Shown: piece after piece, positions 1 to 6,661 of the stretch
How the letters are laid out: every line of letters starts with the position of its first letter
Position numbering within the stretch: the stretch's first letter is position 1
Origin: an uncultured Bacteroidota bacterium
Lineage (GTDB): Bacteria; Bacteroidota; Rhodothermia; Rhodothermales; UBA10348
Direction: 5' to 3'
NCBI GenBank assembly: GCA_937893205.1
Contig: CALBJU010000025.1
Coordinates: 1 to 6,918 of the forward strand
Length of the DNA stretch: 6,918 bases
Position numbers and translations under genes: made by a program
Notes under the pieces: generated by a model
The model's input: only the letters and a program-made list of their open reading frames with translations
Told to the model about the DNA's origin: nothing
Databases searched by the model: none

Positions 1-624
1 GGAAAGCACCGTAGCCTGCGCGCGCTCGCCGGGCGTCAAGTATCGATTTCTGGAAGACAGGGCCAGGCCATCCTCGTCTCTCACTGTTTCGACGCCGACG
101 AGTTGCGTGTCGAATCCCATTTCCCGGGTCATCCGGCGCAGGATGAAAAACTGTTGGGCATCTTTGAGCCCAAACACCGCGTAATTGGGCCGTACAACGG
201 CAAAAAGACGCGAAACGACCGTTGTTACACCTCGAAAATGACCCTCACGTGACGCTCCACAGAGATGATCACCCATGTGAGCCACTTCGACCCATGAAAA
301 GTTGTCTTCGTACGGATAGATCTGCTTGACATCGGGAGCAAACACGACGTTGGTCAGGCCCTGTTTCGCCAGTTTTGCCAGGTCCTCATCCAGATTGCGG
401 GGATAAGCACCGAAATCTTCCGACGGGCCAAACTGAGTCGGATTCACAAATATGGACACAACCACACGATCTGCAGATTGAGCTGCCTTCTCCACCAGCG
501 CGAGATGACCAGGATGAAGGGCACCCATTGTGGGCACCAGAGCGATTGACTCCCCCTTCAGCGCTTTAGAAAGGGTCCAATCTCTCATGGATCGAGCCGA
601 AAGTATGGTCTTTATGTGTTCCAA
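1..624 (-). CDS. panC: Pantothenate synthetase (pantoate--beta-alanine ligase), 3' part missing
   Basis: PanC condenses pantoate with beta-alanine using ATP, the last step of pantothenate (coenzyme A precursor) synthesis in the cytoplasm. The frame is open from 624 to the left edge and gives 208 residues; the family is usually about 280, so roughly the last quarter lies outside. Family motifs appear in order: VPTMGALHPGH (30-40, holding the HxGH nucleotide-binding motif), VSIFVNPTQF (56-65), LCGASREGHFRG (121-132), FGLKDAQQ (151-158) and LSSRNRYL (189-196, the KMSKS-equivalent). Start choice: an ATG at 588 would begin directly at MRDW and lose the usual first strand, whereas TTG at 624 adds LEHIKTILSARS, matching the family's usual 'I.TI...R.W' opening. 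AAAAAAGG lies just before the TTG, though only three bases away. In-frame TGA at about 679 limits further extension. It is divergent from fumC. Identification is firm; the start is likely but unproven. Confidence 0.95.
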   Translation of the reverse strand, partial: MEHIKTILSARSMRDWTLSKALKGESIALVPTMGALHPGHLALVEKAAQSADRVVVSIFVNPTQFGPSEDFGAYPRNLDEDLAKLAKQGLTNVVFAPDVKQIYPYEDNFSWVEVAHMGDHLCGASREGHFRGVTTVVSRLFAVVRPNYAVFGLKDAQQFFILRRMTREMGFDTQLVGVETVRDEDGLALSSRNRYLTPGERAQATVLS

Positions 625-773
625 TGGCCTTTTTTCGTCAAAACCGGTGAGAAGATACAGCGGTCTAGGTACACGATTTCAGCAAAGCTCAACACCAGCA
701 GTCGAGCCCACCCTGTATATTAGGATTCTGAACGATCCCATCTGTTTCACCCTCCGATCAATAAGGCGAATTC
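625..773. promoter_or_regulatory. Divergent panC/fumC intergenic region
   Basis: This 149-bp gap must hold the promoters of both divergent genes. For fumC, the plus strand shows a TATATT hexamer at 716-721 (five of six matches to the -10 consensus) but nothing like TTGACA at the proper distance upstream. The fumC ribosome-binding site is clear: AAGGCG beginning at 763, seven bases between AAGG and the ATG at 774. For panC no convincing minus-strand -35/-10 pair was found; TAATAT read on the minus strand over the same AT-rich patch is the best -10. No operator-like palindrome was seen. Confidence 0.3.
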
Positions 774-2174
774 ATGACGGATTTCCGTACTGAAAAGGAC
801 TCTCTGGGCGATGTGCGAGTGCCCGCTGATGCCTGGTATGCAGCTCAAACCCAGCGTGCGGTCGACAATTTCCCGATCTCAGGAATTCGTTTTCCGAGAC
901 GATTCATCGAAGCTCTCGGAACGGTCAAACTGGCGGCGGCGAAGGCAAACGAGGGTCTCGGAATTCTAGATTCAGAAACCGCAGCGGCGATTGCAGACGC
1001 AGCTCAACAGGTTCGTTCGGGAGCGTATGACGATCAGTTTGTCCTTGATATCTTCCAGACCGGGTCCGGAACGTCGTCAAACATGAATGCCAACGAGGTC
1101 ATTTCCAACCTCGCCACCGTGGCCAAAGGAGGCAAAAAGGGAGATAAGATCGTGCACCCGAACGATCACGTAAACATGTCCCAGTCGTCGAACGATGTAA
1201 TCCCGACAGCTATGCACGTGTCGGCCGTCGTTGCCATCGAACTCGAGCTCCTTCCTTCGATGGAGCAGTTTAGTGCGGCGCTGCAGGAGAAGGCTTCAGA
1301 ATTTGATGATGTCGTAAAATCAGGTCGTACGCATCTGATGGACGCTACTCCTGTCAGATTGGGACAGGAATTCGGCGGCTATGCAGCGCAGATTTCACAG
1401 GCCATACAGCGTGTAAAATCATCCAGAGATGAACTGTCTGAGTTGGCATTGGGTGGCACCGCTACCGGAACTGGAATAAACTGCCCGGCAGGTTTCGCCT
1501 CATCCGCAATTGATTTCATTGGAGAGGCAACTGGACTGAGCTTCAGGGAATCACCCAATCATTTCGCTGCCCAATCGGCGAAAGATGCTTTTGTCCAGGC
1601 ATCCGGCACGCTGAATACGCTGGCTGTCTCGTTGATGAAAATCGCAAACGACATCCGGCATCTTTCTTCAGGCCCCACCTCAGGATTATCAGAAATTGTC
1701 CTCCCGGCAATCCAGCCCGGATCTTCCATCATGCCGGGAAAAGTGAATCCTGTATTGAGCGAGGCCGTGATGATGGTCTGCGCCCGTGTCATGGGAAATC
1801 ACGTCACCATCACCACGGGAGGCCAGCATGGCAATTTTGAGTTGAATGTGATGATGCCTGTCATGGCGCACGCGATGCTGGAGAGCATTTCCATTCTGGC
1901 GGGAGCAATGAACGCGTTTCGCGAAAAATGTCTCGTGGGAATTCGCGCTGATAGAGAGCGGTGCAGAGAATTGCTCGAACTGAATCCCTCGATCGCCACG
2001 GCTCTGAACCGGGAGATCGGATACGACATGGCGTCCAAGGTTGCCAAGGCCTCCGCCGCAGAAAAGAAATCTGTGCGCCAGGTCGTACTCGAGATGGGCC
2101 TTCTGGACGAAAAAGTTCTGGACAAACTTCTCGACGTCAGGCACATGACCGAACCCGGTGTTCCTGGAGACTAA
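774..2174 (+). CDS. fumC: Class II fumarate hydratase (fumarase C)
   Basis: FumC reversibly hydrates fumarate to L-malate in the TCA cycle. It is the iron-independent, homotetrameric, cytoplasmic type. The product has 466 residues, essentially the length of E. coli FumC (467). Landmarks: TGSGTSSNMNANEV (96-109), HPNDHVNMSQSSND (128-141), GRTHLMDATP (184-193) with the catalytic-base-region histidine H187, GGTATGTGINCP (227-238) and the superfamily signature GSSIMPGKVNP (316-326) with the catalytic serine expected at S317 on the mobile loop. The PGK in this loop favours fumarase over aspartase, which usually has PAK. A C-terminal 'NPSIATALNREIGYD' stretch is also typical of FumC. The ATG at 774 has a good AAGG site seven bases upstream. 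It is convergent with the MOSC gene (41-bp gap) and divergent from panC, so it is probably monocistronic. No missing key residue was noticed. Confidence 0.96.
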   Translation: MTDFRTEKDSLGDVRVPADAWYAAQTQRAVDNFPISGIRFPRRFIEALGTVKLAAAKANEGLGILDSETAAAIADAAQQVRSGAYDDQFVLDIFQTGSGTSSNMNANEVISNLATVAKGGKKGDKIVHPNDHVNMSQSSNDVIPTAMHVSAVVAIELELLPSMEQFSAALQEKASEFDDVVKSGRTHLMDATPVRLGQEFGGYAAQISQAIQRVKSSRDELSELALGGTATGTGINCPAGFASSAIDFIGEATGLSFRESPNHFAAQSAKDAFVQASGTLNTLAVSLMKIANDIRHLSSGPTSGLSEIVLPAIQPGSSIMPGKVNPVLSEAVMMVCARVMGNHVTITTGGQHGNFELNVMMPVMAHAMLESISILAGAMNAFREKCLVGIRADRERCRELLELNPSIATALNREIGYDMASKVAKASAAEKKSVRQVVLEMGLLDEKVLDKLLDVRHMTEPGVPGD

Positions 2175-2185
2175 AGGAGCGCGGA

Positions 2186-2213
2186 CCGAGTCCCTCCTCT
2201 CGTAAGGAGTCGG
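2186..2213. terminator. Weak hairpin between convergent fumC and MOSC genes
   Basis: CCGAGTCC (2186-2193) can pair with GGAGTCGG (2206-2213) around one G-G mismatch and a 12-base loop. Competing short pairings exist: GGAC-CGA-GTCC at 2183-2193, and CTCCT/AGGAG at 2194-2198 with 2205-2209. No T-run follows on either strand, so this is at best a poor intrinsic terminator. It sits where a shared terminator of the two converging genes would be expected. Confidence 0.2.
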
Positions 2214-2215
2214 CA

Positions 2216-2728
2216 TTACGTTACCGCGCTCAACTCAGCGGAGACTATCGAGATCGAATCTCCGCACTCAATTCGACCTCCCTCTTCGACGGCAAACAGA
2301 GCGCCCCTGAGCCCGAGCTCCTCAACAAGTTCTTTCGCCCGGTTCGAGGCTCGGCGGCCGAACGTGTCGCAGGGCCGATGATCTTTCTGGGAGCGTCTCA
2401 GGACCACGCTACCAATTTTCAGTCGGTCCCCTGGTTTCAATGCGCCCAGGTCGACGCCTTCCGTGATGAGATTATCTCCGGGCACGGCTACTTCGATCTG
2501 AAGAGCTGTTATTACCTCGACCGCCATCGCCGTGACTTCTCGATCCGAGACCCGCTTGCCCCGCCACCAATCTTTTTTTGCATGATCTCCCCGAAAGCCC
2601 TGTTTTTCAAGCACGTCTACCGATGTCACGATCGAATGGATGCCTGGACCCGGCTTTTCGATCAGAGCGTGGACACGAGGAGGTTCCCCATACGTCAGGC
2701 CGGTTAATGTTTTTCTCACGTCACTCAT
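2216..2728 (-). CDS. Stand-alone MOSC-domain protein
   Basis: The 170-residue product reads as a single MOSC (molybdenum cofactor sulfurase C-terminal) domain. This beta-rich fold is found in MoCo sulfurases, mARC-type and YiiM-like proteins and is thought to bind sulfur or molybdenum cofactor through a conserved cysteine. Visible features: opening strand RVHALIEKPGP (18-28), 'GFRGDHA' (44-50) at the usual 'GD.H' site, VPGDNLITEGVDL (82-94) and LKPGDRLKIGSVVL (97-110), then HRPC (117-120), whose C120 is the likely conserved cysteine, and the closing GGRIECGDSI (150-159). No pyridoxal-phosphate or second domain is attached, so it is not a full sulfurase. An in-frame TAG directly precedes ATG 2728, fixing this as the earliest start. 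It lies 72 bp downstream of dnaG on the same strand and may be co-transcribed. Family assignment is good; substrate and role cannot be read from the sequence. Confidence 0.85.
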   Translation of the reverse strand: MSDVRKTLTGLTYGEPPRVHALIEKPGPGIHSIVTSVDVLEKQGFRGDHAKKDWWRGKRVSDREVTAMAVEVITALQIEVAVPGDNLITEGVDLGALKPGDRLKIGSVVLRRSQKDHRPCDTFGRRASNRAKELVEELGLRGALFAVEEGGRIECGDSISIVSAELSAVT

Positions 2729-2741
2729 CTAAACTCGTCAT
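2721..2741 (-). other. Possible six-codon leader ORF overlapping the MOSC start
   Basis: On the minus strand an ATG at 2741 opens a six-codon frame (MTSLDE) that ends in TGA at 2721-2723, overlapping the first codons of the MOSC gene (ATG at 2728) in another frame. AAAAGAG lies three bases before the upstream ATG, whereas the MOSC ATG itself has only GAG. Termination-reinitiation coupling is conceivable, but an ORF this short can easily be chance. Confidence 0.12.
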
Positions 2742-2800
2742 CTACTCTTTTCAACACAGATCAACCATCCCACTTGACTGTCCGACATTGGACCGAAAAA

Positions 2801-4696
2801 TCACTCGGATGCTATAAACTTCCGGTCTTTGACGACCTTTTCAAAGCGTTGTAATTCCAACAGTTTCTGGTTCAACTCCAAAGTATCCTCCCCCGCTGTC
2901 TGACGTTGGTAGATCTCTTGGCGCAACCGTTCTTCCGTTTCTTCGATACGGTGCAATTTGAGAATCACCATAGCTCCAGCCGCAGCTTCCGAAGCATCCT
3001 CATCCAGTTTCGGCACCGAAATATTCTTACGGCGCTTCCAGTTCTGGGACGGCTCCACAGCGACCATCATGATTTCTGCTGCCAGAGCCTGAATGTCGCT
3101 ACCCATGGAATCCCCGAAAAATATTCGACGGTCCAGTTCTTCCGCTTCGTATTGGCGCACCAATTCGGTGGCCATCGACCTTGATGCTCCTTCAGTAAAA
3201 TCTGACAGAGGCATGCTACCCATTACCCACTCAATCATCGCCGTTCCTTCCTCCAGCATCAGTTGGAGTAATTTCTTTTCGGCAGGAATCGGAGTGTGTG
3301 AAGCTTCCTTTCGCTCAGTGATCGCGGGAGTCTGGCGCGCATGAAAGTCATCTCTGTCCGATTTTCGCTTCGCTCGAATGACGACCTTTTTCCGATCCCC
3401 TTTCATTGTGGCCGCCAGAATGGGCCGAAGCTGCATGTCCGGAATATCCAGACTTGAGGACGCGCTTCTCAGATAGGACTCCCGTACAAGATCATCGGGA
3501 ATCTGAGCAATCGACTGGATGATGGTTCTCTGGACAGCAGCCTGACCTTCGGGTGAGTCCATCCGGCCTGCTTTGGCAGCGTTTTCGAGCACAAACTCGA
3601 TAAAATTCTGGCGATGCTCTCTCAGATACGTCTCGAATTTGGGGCCGCCGTGGGTCCGAACGAATGAATCCGGATCTTCTCCGTCGGGAAGACTCACGGC
3701 GTAGGGAATCATGCCCTGTTTCAAGATGAGGTCTATCGCTCTGAGTGCAGCCCGCAGGCCTGCCTGATCCGCATCGTAAAGCAGTACGATCGTCTTCGCA
3801 TATCTCGAAAGAGCGCCGATCTGATCCTCAGTAAGCGCGGTCCCGGAAGAGGCGACAACATTTTCGACACCCGATTGATTGAGGGATACGACATCGGTGT
3901 AGCCCTCCACCATTATCACTTCTTCCTTCGAGCGGATGGTATTCTTGGCGTGGTACAACCCATAGAGTACCCTGCTCTTGTTGTAGACCTTGGTCTCCGG
4001 AGAATTGATGTATTTGGGCTCGTCATCCTCTCTCAGAATTCTACCTCCGAAGCCCAGCACCTTTCCAACGTGGGAGAATATGGGAAAAATGAGACGGTGA
4101 CGGTACCGGTCGTAGTACCCCTTCCCGTCCTTCTTTGCGATTATCAATCCCGCGCCCTCAAGCACCTCCGGGTCTAAGTGTGCCGCCGTCGCTGCCGTGA
4201 GAAGTGAGTCCCATCCATCGGGTGCATAGCCAATACCAAACGATTTGATGGAGTCTTGGGAGACTCCACGATTTTTCAGATAATCGCGGCTGACTTGGGC
4301 GTCCTCCATTTGAGCGAGACCGTCGTGAAAGAAGCGTGCAGCGAACCGCAGAGCATGATAAATCGCTTCGGTTTCGGACGCATCCTCTCCGGGACCGTCT
4401 TCCTCCGGTAAAGTCACGTTCACTCGCTCGGCTAACAGGCGCACTGATTCTGGGAAGCTGAGCGTTTCAACTCGCGATACAAAACTGAAAATATCACCGC
4501 CCTCACCGCAGCCGAAGCACTTGAAGATGCCAAGCTTGGGATTGACATTAAAAGACGGCGTTTTTTCTGAGTGAAACGGGCACAGTCCGACGAAATTGGA
4601 GCCACGTTTCTTGAGCCTCACATAGTCCGCAACCACGTCTACGATGTCCGCAAGGGAACGGACCTCTTCGATCGATGATTCGGGAATAATGCTCAT
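2801..4696 (-). CDS. dnaG: DNA primase DnaG
   Basis: DnaG makes the RNA primers for lagging-strand and restart synthesis, working with the replicative helicase DnaB. The 631 residues show all three expected parts. N-terminal CHC2 zinc-binding domain: C39-x2-H42 with C60-x2-C63, within LCPFHSEKTPSFNVNP and FKCFGCGEGGD. Central RNA-polymerase domain: RHRLIFPIF (199-207), the YGLYHA stretch (245-250), then Toprim motifs VEGYTDVV (263-270, metal-binding E264) and LLYDADQAG (305-313, D308 and D310). C-terminal region (about 470-631): helical and charged, the helicase-interaction part, ending in a likely coiled coil of glutamate/leucine-rich helices (583-620). Length is slightly above E. coli DnaG (581). 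ATG 4696 starts the usual 'IPE..IEEVR' opening; no Shine-Dalgarno is visible upstream, only A/T-rich sequence. It is not next to rpsU or rpoD, unlike the classic macromolecular-synthesis operon. The MOSC gene follows 72 bp downstream. Confidence 0.97.
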   Translation of the reverse strand: MSIIPESSIEEVRSLADIVDVVADYVRLKKRGSNFVGLCPFHSEKTPSFNVNPKLGIFKCFGCGEGGDIFSFVSRVETLSFPESVRLLAERVNVTLPEEDGPGEDASETEAIYHALRFAARFFHDGLAQMEDAQVSRDYLKNRGVSQDSIKSFGIGYAPDGWDSLLTAATAAHLDPEVLEGAGLIIAKKDGKGYYDRYRHRLIFPIFSHVGKVLGFGGRILREDDEPKYINSPETKVYNKSRVLYGLYHAKNTIRSKEEVIMVEGYTDVVSLNQSGVENVVASSGTALTEDQIGALSRYAKTIVLLYDADQAGLRAALRAIDLILKQGMIPYAVSLPDGEDPDSFVRTHGGPKFETYLREHRQNFIEFVLENAAKAGRMDSPEGQAAVQRTIIQSIAQIPDDLVRESYLRSASSSLDIPDMQLRPILAATMKGDRKKVVIRAKRKSDRDDFHARQTPAITERKEASHTPIPAEKKLLQLMLEEGTAMIEWVMGSMPLSDFTEGASRSMATELVRQYEAEELDRRIFFGDSMGSDIQALAAEIMMVAVEPSQNWKRRKNISVPKLDEDASEAAAGAMVILKLHRIEETEERLRQEIYQRQTAGEDTLELNQKLLELQRFEKVVKDRKFIASE

Positions 4697-4849
4697 GAAA
4701 AAGTTAGTTTTTTAGCTGCATCGGGGCAGATTCGGCCCTGAAACGGTCTTGAGCCAGATTACCCTTGACAGCATTAAAACGCAATGAAACACGGGCGCGT
4801 TCCACTCGTAGCGAACACAATAATCAAAGAGTTTTAGGGTTATTCTCCT
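4697..4849. promoter_or_regulatory. Divergent dnaG / small-protein promoter region
   Basis: For dnaG (minus), a TTGCGT-like -35 (plus positions 4779-4784) and TAATCT -10 (4756-4761) are separated by exactly 17 bases, each matching three of six consensus positions. For the plus-strand pair, a perfect TTGACA stands at 4765-4770 but lacks a recognisable -10 at 16-18 bases, and an AATAAT (five of six to TATAAT) stands at 4819-4824 without a -35. The two sets overlap, so divergent transcription could be mutually affected. Just before the small gene AGGG at 4836-4839 is a distant (10-base) ribosome-binding site. No tRNA or structured RNA was recognised here. Confidence 0.3.
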
Positions 4850-5068
4850 ATGAAGATCGAAGGCAATATTGTTTATCTGGACATGGAAGGTGGATTCTGG
4901 GGAATCATCGCCAGCAATGGCGAAAAATTCGTCCCGATCAATGCCCTGCCAGACGATCTAAAAATGGACGGACAACCCGTCACGGCTGACGTTGAACCCG
5001 TCCAGATGTTGGGTGTTACGATGTGGGGCGAGCACGTGAAAGTAAACTCGATCGATCGGAAGAATTAG
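4850..5068 (+). CDS. Small conserved-looking beta-rich protein of unknown function
   Basis: The 72-residue product has alternating hydrophobic strands and glycine turns: GNIVYLDMEGGFWGII (5-20), GEKFVPINALP (24-34), and a closing strand with VTMWGEHVKV (56-65). The 'YLDMEGGFWGI...G.KF.P' pattern resembles small single-domain proteins I recall as widespread hypothetical proteins, sometimes attached to lipoproteins; a small barrel is plausible. There is no signal peptide, lipobox, membrane segment or cysteine, so it should be cytoplasmic. Two WG pairs and the central 'EGGFWG' are the most conserved-looking part. Its stop lies 30 bp before the S8 protease start, suggesting one transcript. AGGG ten bases upstream is a mediocre ribosome-binding site, but no better start exists. 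That it is a real gene is likely; the function is unknown. Confidence 0.75.
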   Translation: MKIEGNIVYLDMEGGFWGIIASNGEKFVPINALPDDLKMDGQPVTADVEPVQMLGVTMWGEHVKVNSIDRKN

Positions 5069-5089
5069 TCTCGAATCAACAACTTTTCT

Positions 5090-5094
5090 GGGGG
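5090..5094 (+). promoter_or_regulatory. G-run ribosome-binding site of the S8 protease gene
   Basis: A GGGGG run lies four bases before ATG 5099 in the 30-bp gap after the small gene. It is purine-rich and close enough to serve as a Shine-Dalgarno, though it lacks the usual AGGAG core. It supports the chosen start, at which the first membrane helix begins immediately. Confidence 0.4.
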
Positions 5095-5098
5095 CTTT

Positions 5099-6595
5099 AT
5101 GCTGTTTACCGGACTGATTACCGTTTCTGCGTTTCTCTTGGTTGGACTGGGAGCGACCCGTAAATCCAAGGGTGCCCTGTTCATGGCGGGCGGAATTCTA
5201 CTTTTCGCCGTCGGCGCGTTGATGCATTTTCAAGCGTTCACAGGCTTTGTAAGCCTGACAGCGGCTGTTTCAGCTGAGCTGGGAGTCGGGTTTCTGATGC
5301 TGGCCGGGCTTCTATCGCGCCACAAAAAAAATGCCCGTCCCTTTTTCATGCTCGGCTCCGTTTCTCTGTTTCTGGCCGTCCTCGTGTTTGGTACGTCCAA
5401 ACTGATGAGTGATTATTCGAATCCACCCGTTGTAGCCAGCCCCACGCACACTATTCTTGTTGAGTTGGGCGAAGACGATGTCATATCCGAAATCGCTCCC
5501 CTTCTGGAAGATTTCGGTGCGACTTGGGAGGAAGCCTTCCCCACCGTCTCCATGTCGGAAGACGCAGATCTTGCGCAAGTCTATATCGTCCGGGCAGAAA
5601 CAAGCGTCATCAAGCGATTGATGCGACGGCTACGGGCCGATGCAGAAAACGTTGATCACGTTGAGGTCAACTTCATGGTTGAACTTGATGTGCCCGTATT
5701 GAAAAGAAATGCCAGTGCATCAGCCACTTCTATTCTCGAAAACGATCCGCTGGCTTCACAGCAGTGGGCCCTCGACGCCATTCATGGCCACGAAGTCCAC
5801 AAGATGCTGAGCGAGGTGACTCCGGCCAAAAAGGCCAGAATCGCCATCCTTGACACCGGTGTTGACGCGGCTCACGAGGATGTTGCTGATTCGTTTACGA
5901 ACAGCCCCGCCACAGTCGATATTCACGGCCATGGCAGTCATACCGCTGGAATTGCCGGCGCCAGTACGAACAACGGCCTTGGGATAGCCTCTCTGAACTG
6001 GGAGGGCCGCTTCATCGAAATTGCAGGCTACAAGGCGCTTGGCGACCAGGGATCTGGAAGTATTGAGATGATTTCTCAGGCCATCATTGACGCAACCAAG
6101 GATGCCTCCGATGTAATCTCGATGAGCCTCGGTGCACGCGCCGCGGCGCCGAAGGTTATTTCCGATGCCATCGCTTACGCTCGGCGCAATAATGTTATTG
6201 TTATCGCTTCGGCCGGAAATGCCAACGAAGATGCAAAAGACCACATGCCTTCAAATATTGAAGGAGTAATTGTGGTCTCCGCGGTGGACGAAAATCTGGC
6301 CAAAGCCAAGTTTTCCAATACGAACATGTCGTTGTCCCGTCCCATTACGGCTCCCGGCGTGAATATCCTCTCTCTCAAGACTGGAGGCGGATACGTCAAA
6401 ATGAGCGGTACCTCTATGTCGACACCAGTGGTGTCTGGCCTGGTAGGAATCATGCGATCGCTCGATCCCTCCTTGAGCGAAGCAGACGTGTACAGCATCC
6501 TTGAAAAGACGGCTCGAACTGTTAAAGACTCCAAACGAATCGGAAAAATGATCGATGCGGAAGCGGCTGTGAAGGTCGTACTTTCCGGTCTATAA
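5099..6595 (+). CDS. Membrane-anchored subtilisin-like serine protease (S8 family)
   Basis: This 498-residue protein joins four hydrophobic helices (about 3-19, 25-45, 50-72, 82-101) to a subtilase. The loops at 20-25 (TRKSKG) and 73-80 (SRHKKNAR) are basic and should face the cytoplasm. By the positive-inside rule both termini then lie outside, placing the protease beyond the inner membrane without a cleavable signal peptide. Residues about 115-200 resemble an inhibitor-I9-type prodomain (HTILVELG, VYIVRA, VDHVEVN). Then comes NDPLASQQWALDAI (215-228), the usual entry to a subtilase domain. Catalytic residues: D252 in AILDTGVD, H278 in GHGSHTAG, oxyanion N374 in SAGN, S439 in GTSMSTPVVSG; all are present, so it should be active. 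The Asp-His spacing is short, making a compact catalytic core. It follows the 72-residue gene by 30 bp. Substrate is unknown; envelope protein processing or turnover is a guess. Confidence 0.93.
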   Translation: MLFTGLITVSAFLLVGLGATRKSKGALFMAGGILLFAVGALMHFQAFTGFVSLTAAVSAELGVGFLMLAGLLSRHKKNARPFFMLGSVSLFLAVLVFGTSKLMSDYSNPPVVASPTHTILVELGEDDVISEIAPLLEDFGATWEEAFPTVSMSEDADLAQVYIVRAETSVIKRLMRRLRADAENVDHVEVNFMVELDVPVLKRNASASATSILENDPLASQQWALDAIHGHEVHKMLSEVTPAKKARIAILDTGVDAAHEDVADSFTNSPATVDIHGHGSHTAGIAGASTNNGLGIASLNWEGRFIEIAGYKALGDQGSGSIEMISQAIIDATKDASDVISMSLGARAAAPKVISDAIAYARRNNVIVIASAGNANEDAKDHMPSNIEGVIVVSAVDENLAKAKFSNTNMSLSRPITAPGVNILSLKTGGGYVKMSGTSMSTPVVSGLVGIMRSLDPSLSEADVYSILEKTARTVKDSKRIGKMIDAEAAVKVVLSGL

Positions 6596-6603
6596 CCGAT
6601 CGA

Positions 6604-6629
6604 GGCGACGATTTACTATTCTCGTTGCC
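6604..6629 (+). terminator. Hairpin just after the S8 protease gene
   Basis: GGCGACGA (6604-6611) pairs with TCGTTGCC (6622-6629) over eight base pairs including one G-U, around a 10-base loop, starting eight bases after the protease stop. The G-U pair becomes an A-C mismatch in the opposite RNA, so the structure favours plus-strand transcripts. No T-run follows, so it may be a 3'-end stabiliser and not a true intrinsic terminator. Confidence 0.35.
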
Positions 6630-6661
6630 GGCCCCGATAAAGCCTCTGGCAAAGCGGAAAT

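Noticed and set aside
375..793. Two plus-strand frames opposite panC and across the panC/fumC gap
   Set aside because: Proline/serine-rich products antisense to a clear PanC; the second also overlaps the fumC start.
1689..2216. Minus-strand frame of 175 codons opposite fumC
   Set aside because: It is fully antisense to the conserved fumC C-terminal half and has histidine/arginine-rich shadow composition with no domain.
1961..2707. Long plus-strand frame of 248 codons running over the fumC end and the MOSC gene
   Set aside because: It overlaps fumC in another frame and then runs antisense to a clear MOSC domain; its arginine/serine-rich product looks like a shadow frame.
5756..6244. Minus-strand frame of 162 codons within the S8 gene
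   Set aside because: It is antisense to the catalytic domain, whose motifs are all intact on the plus strand.
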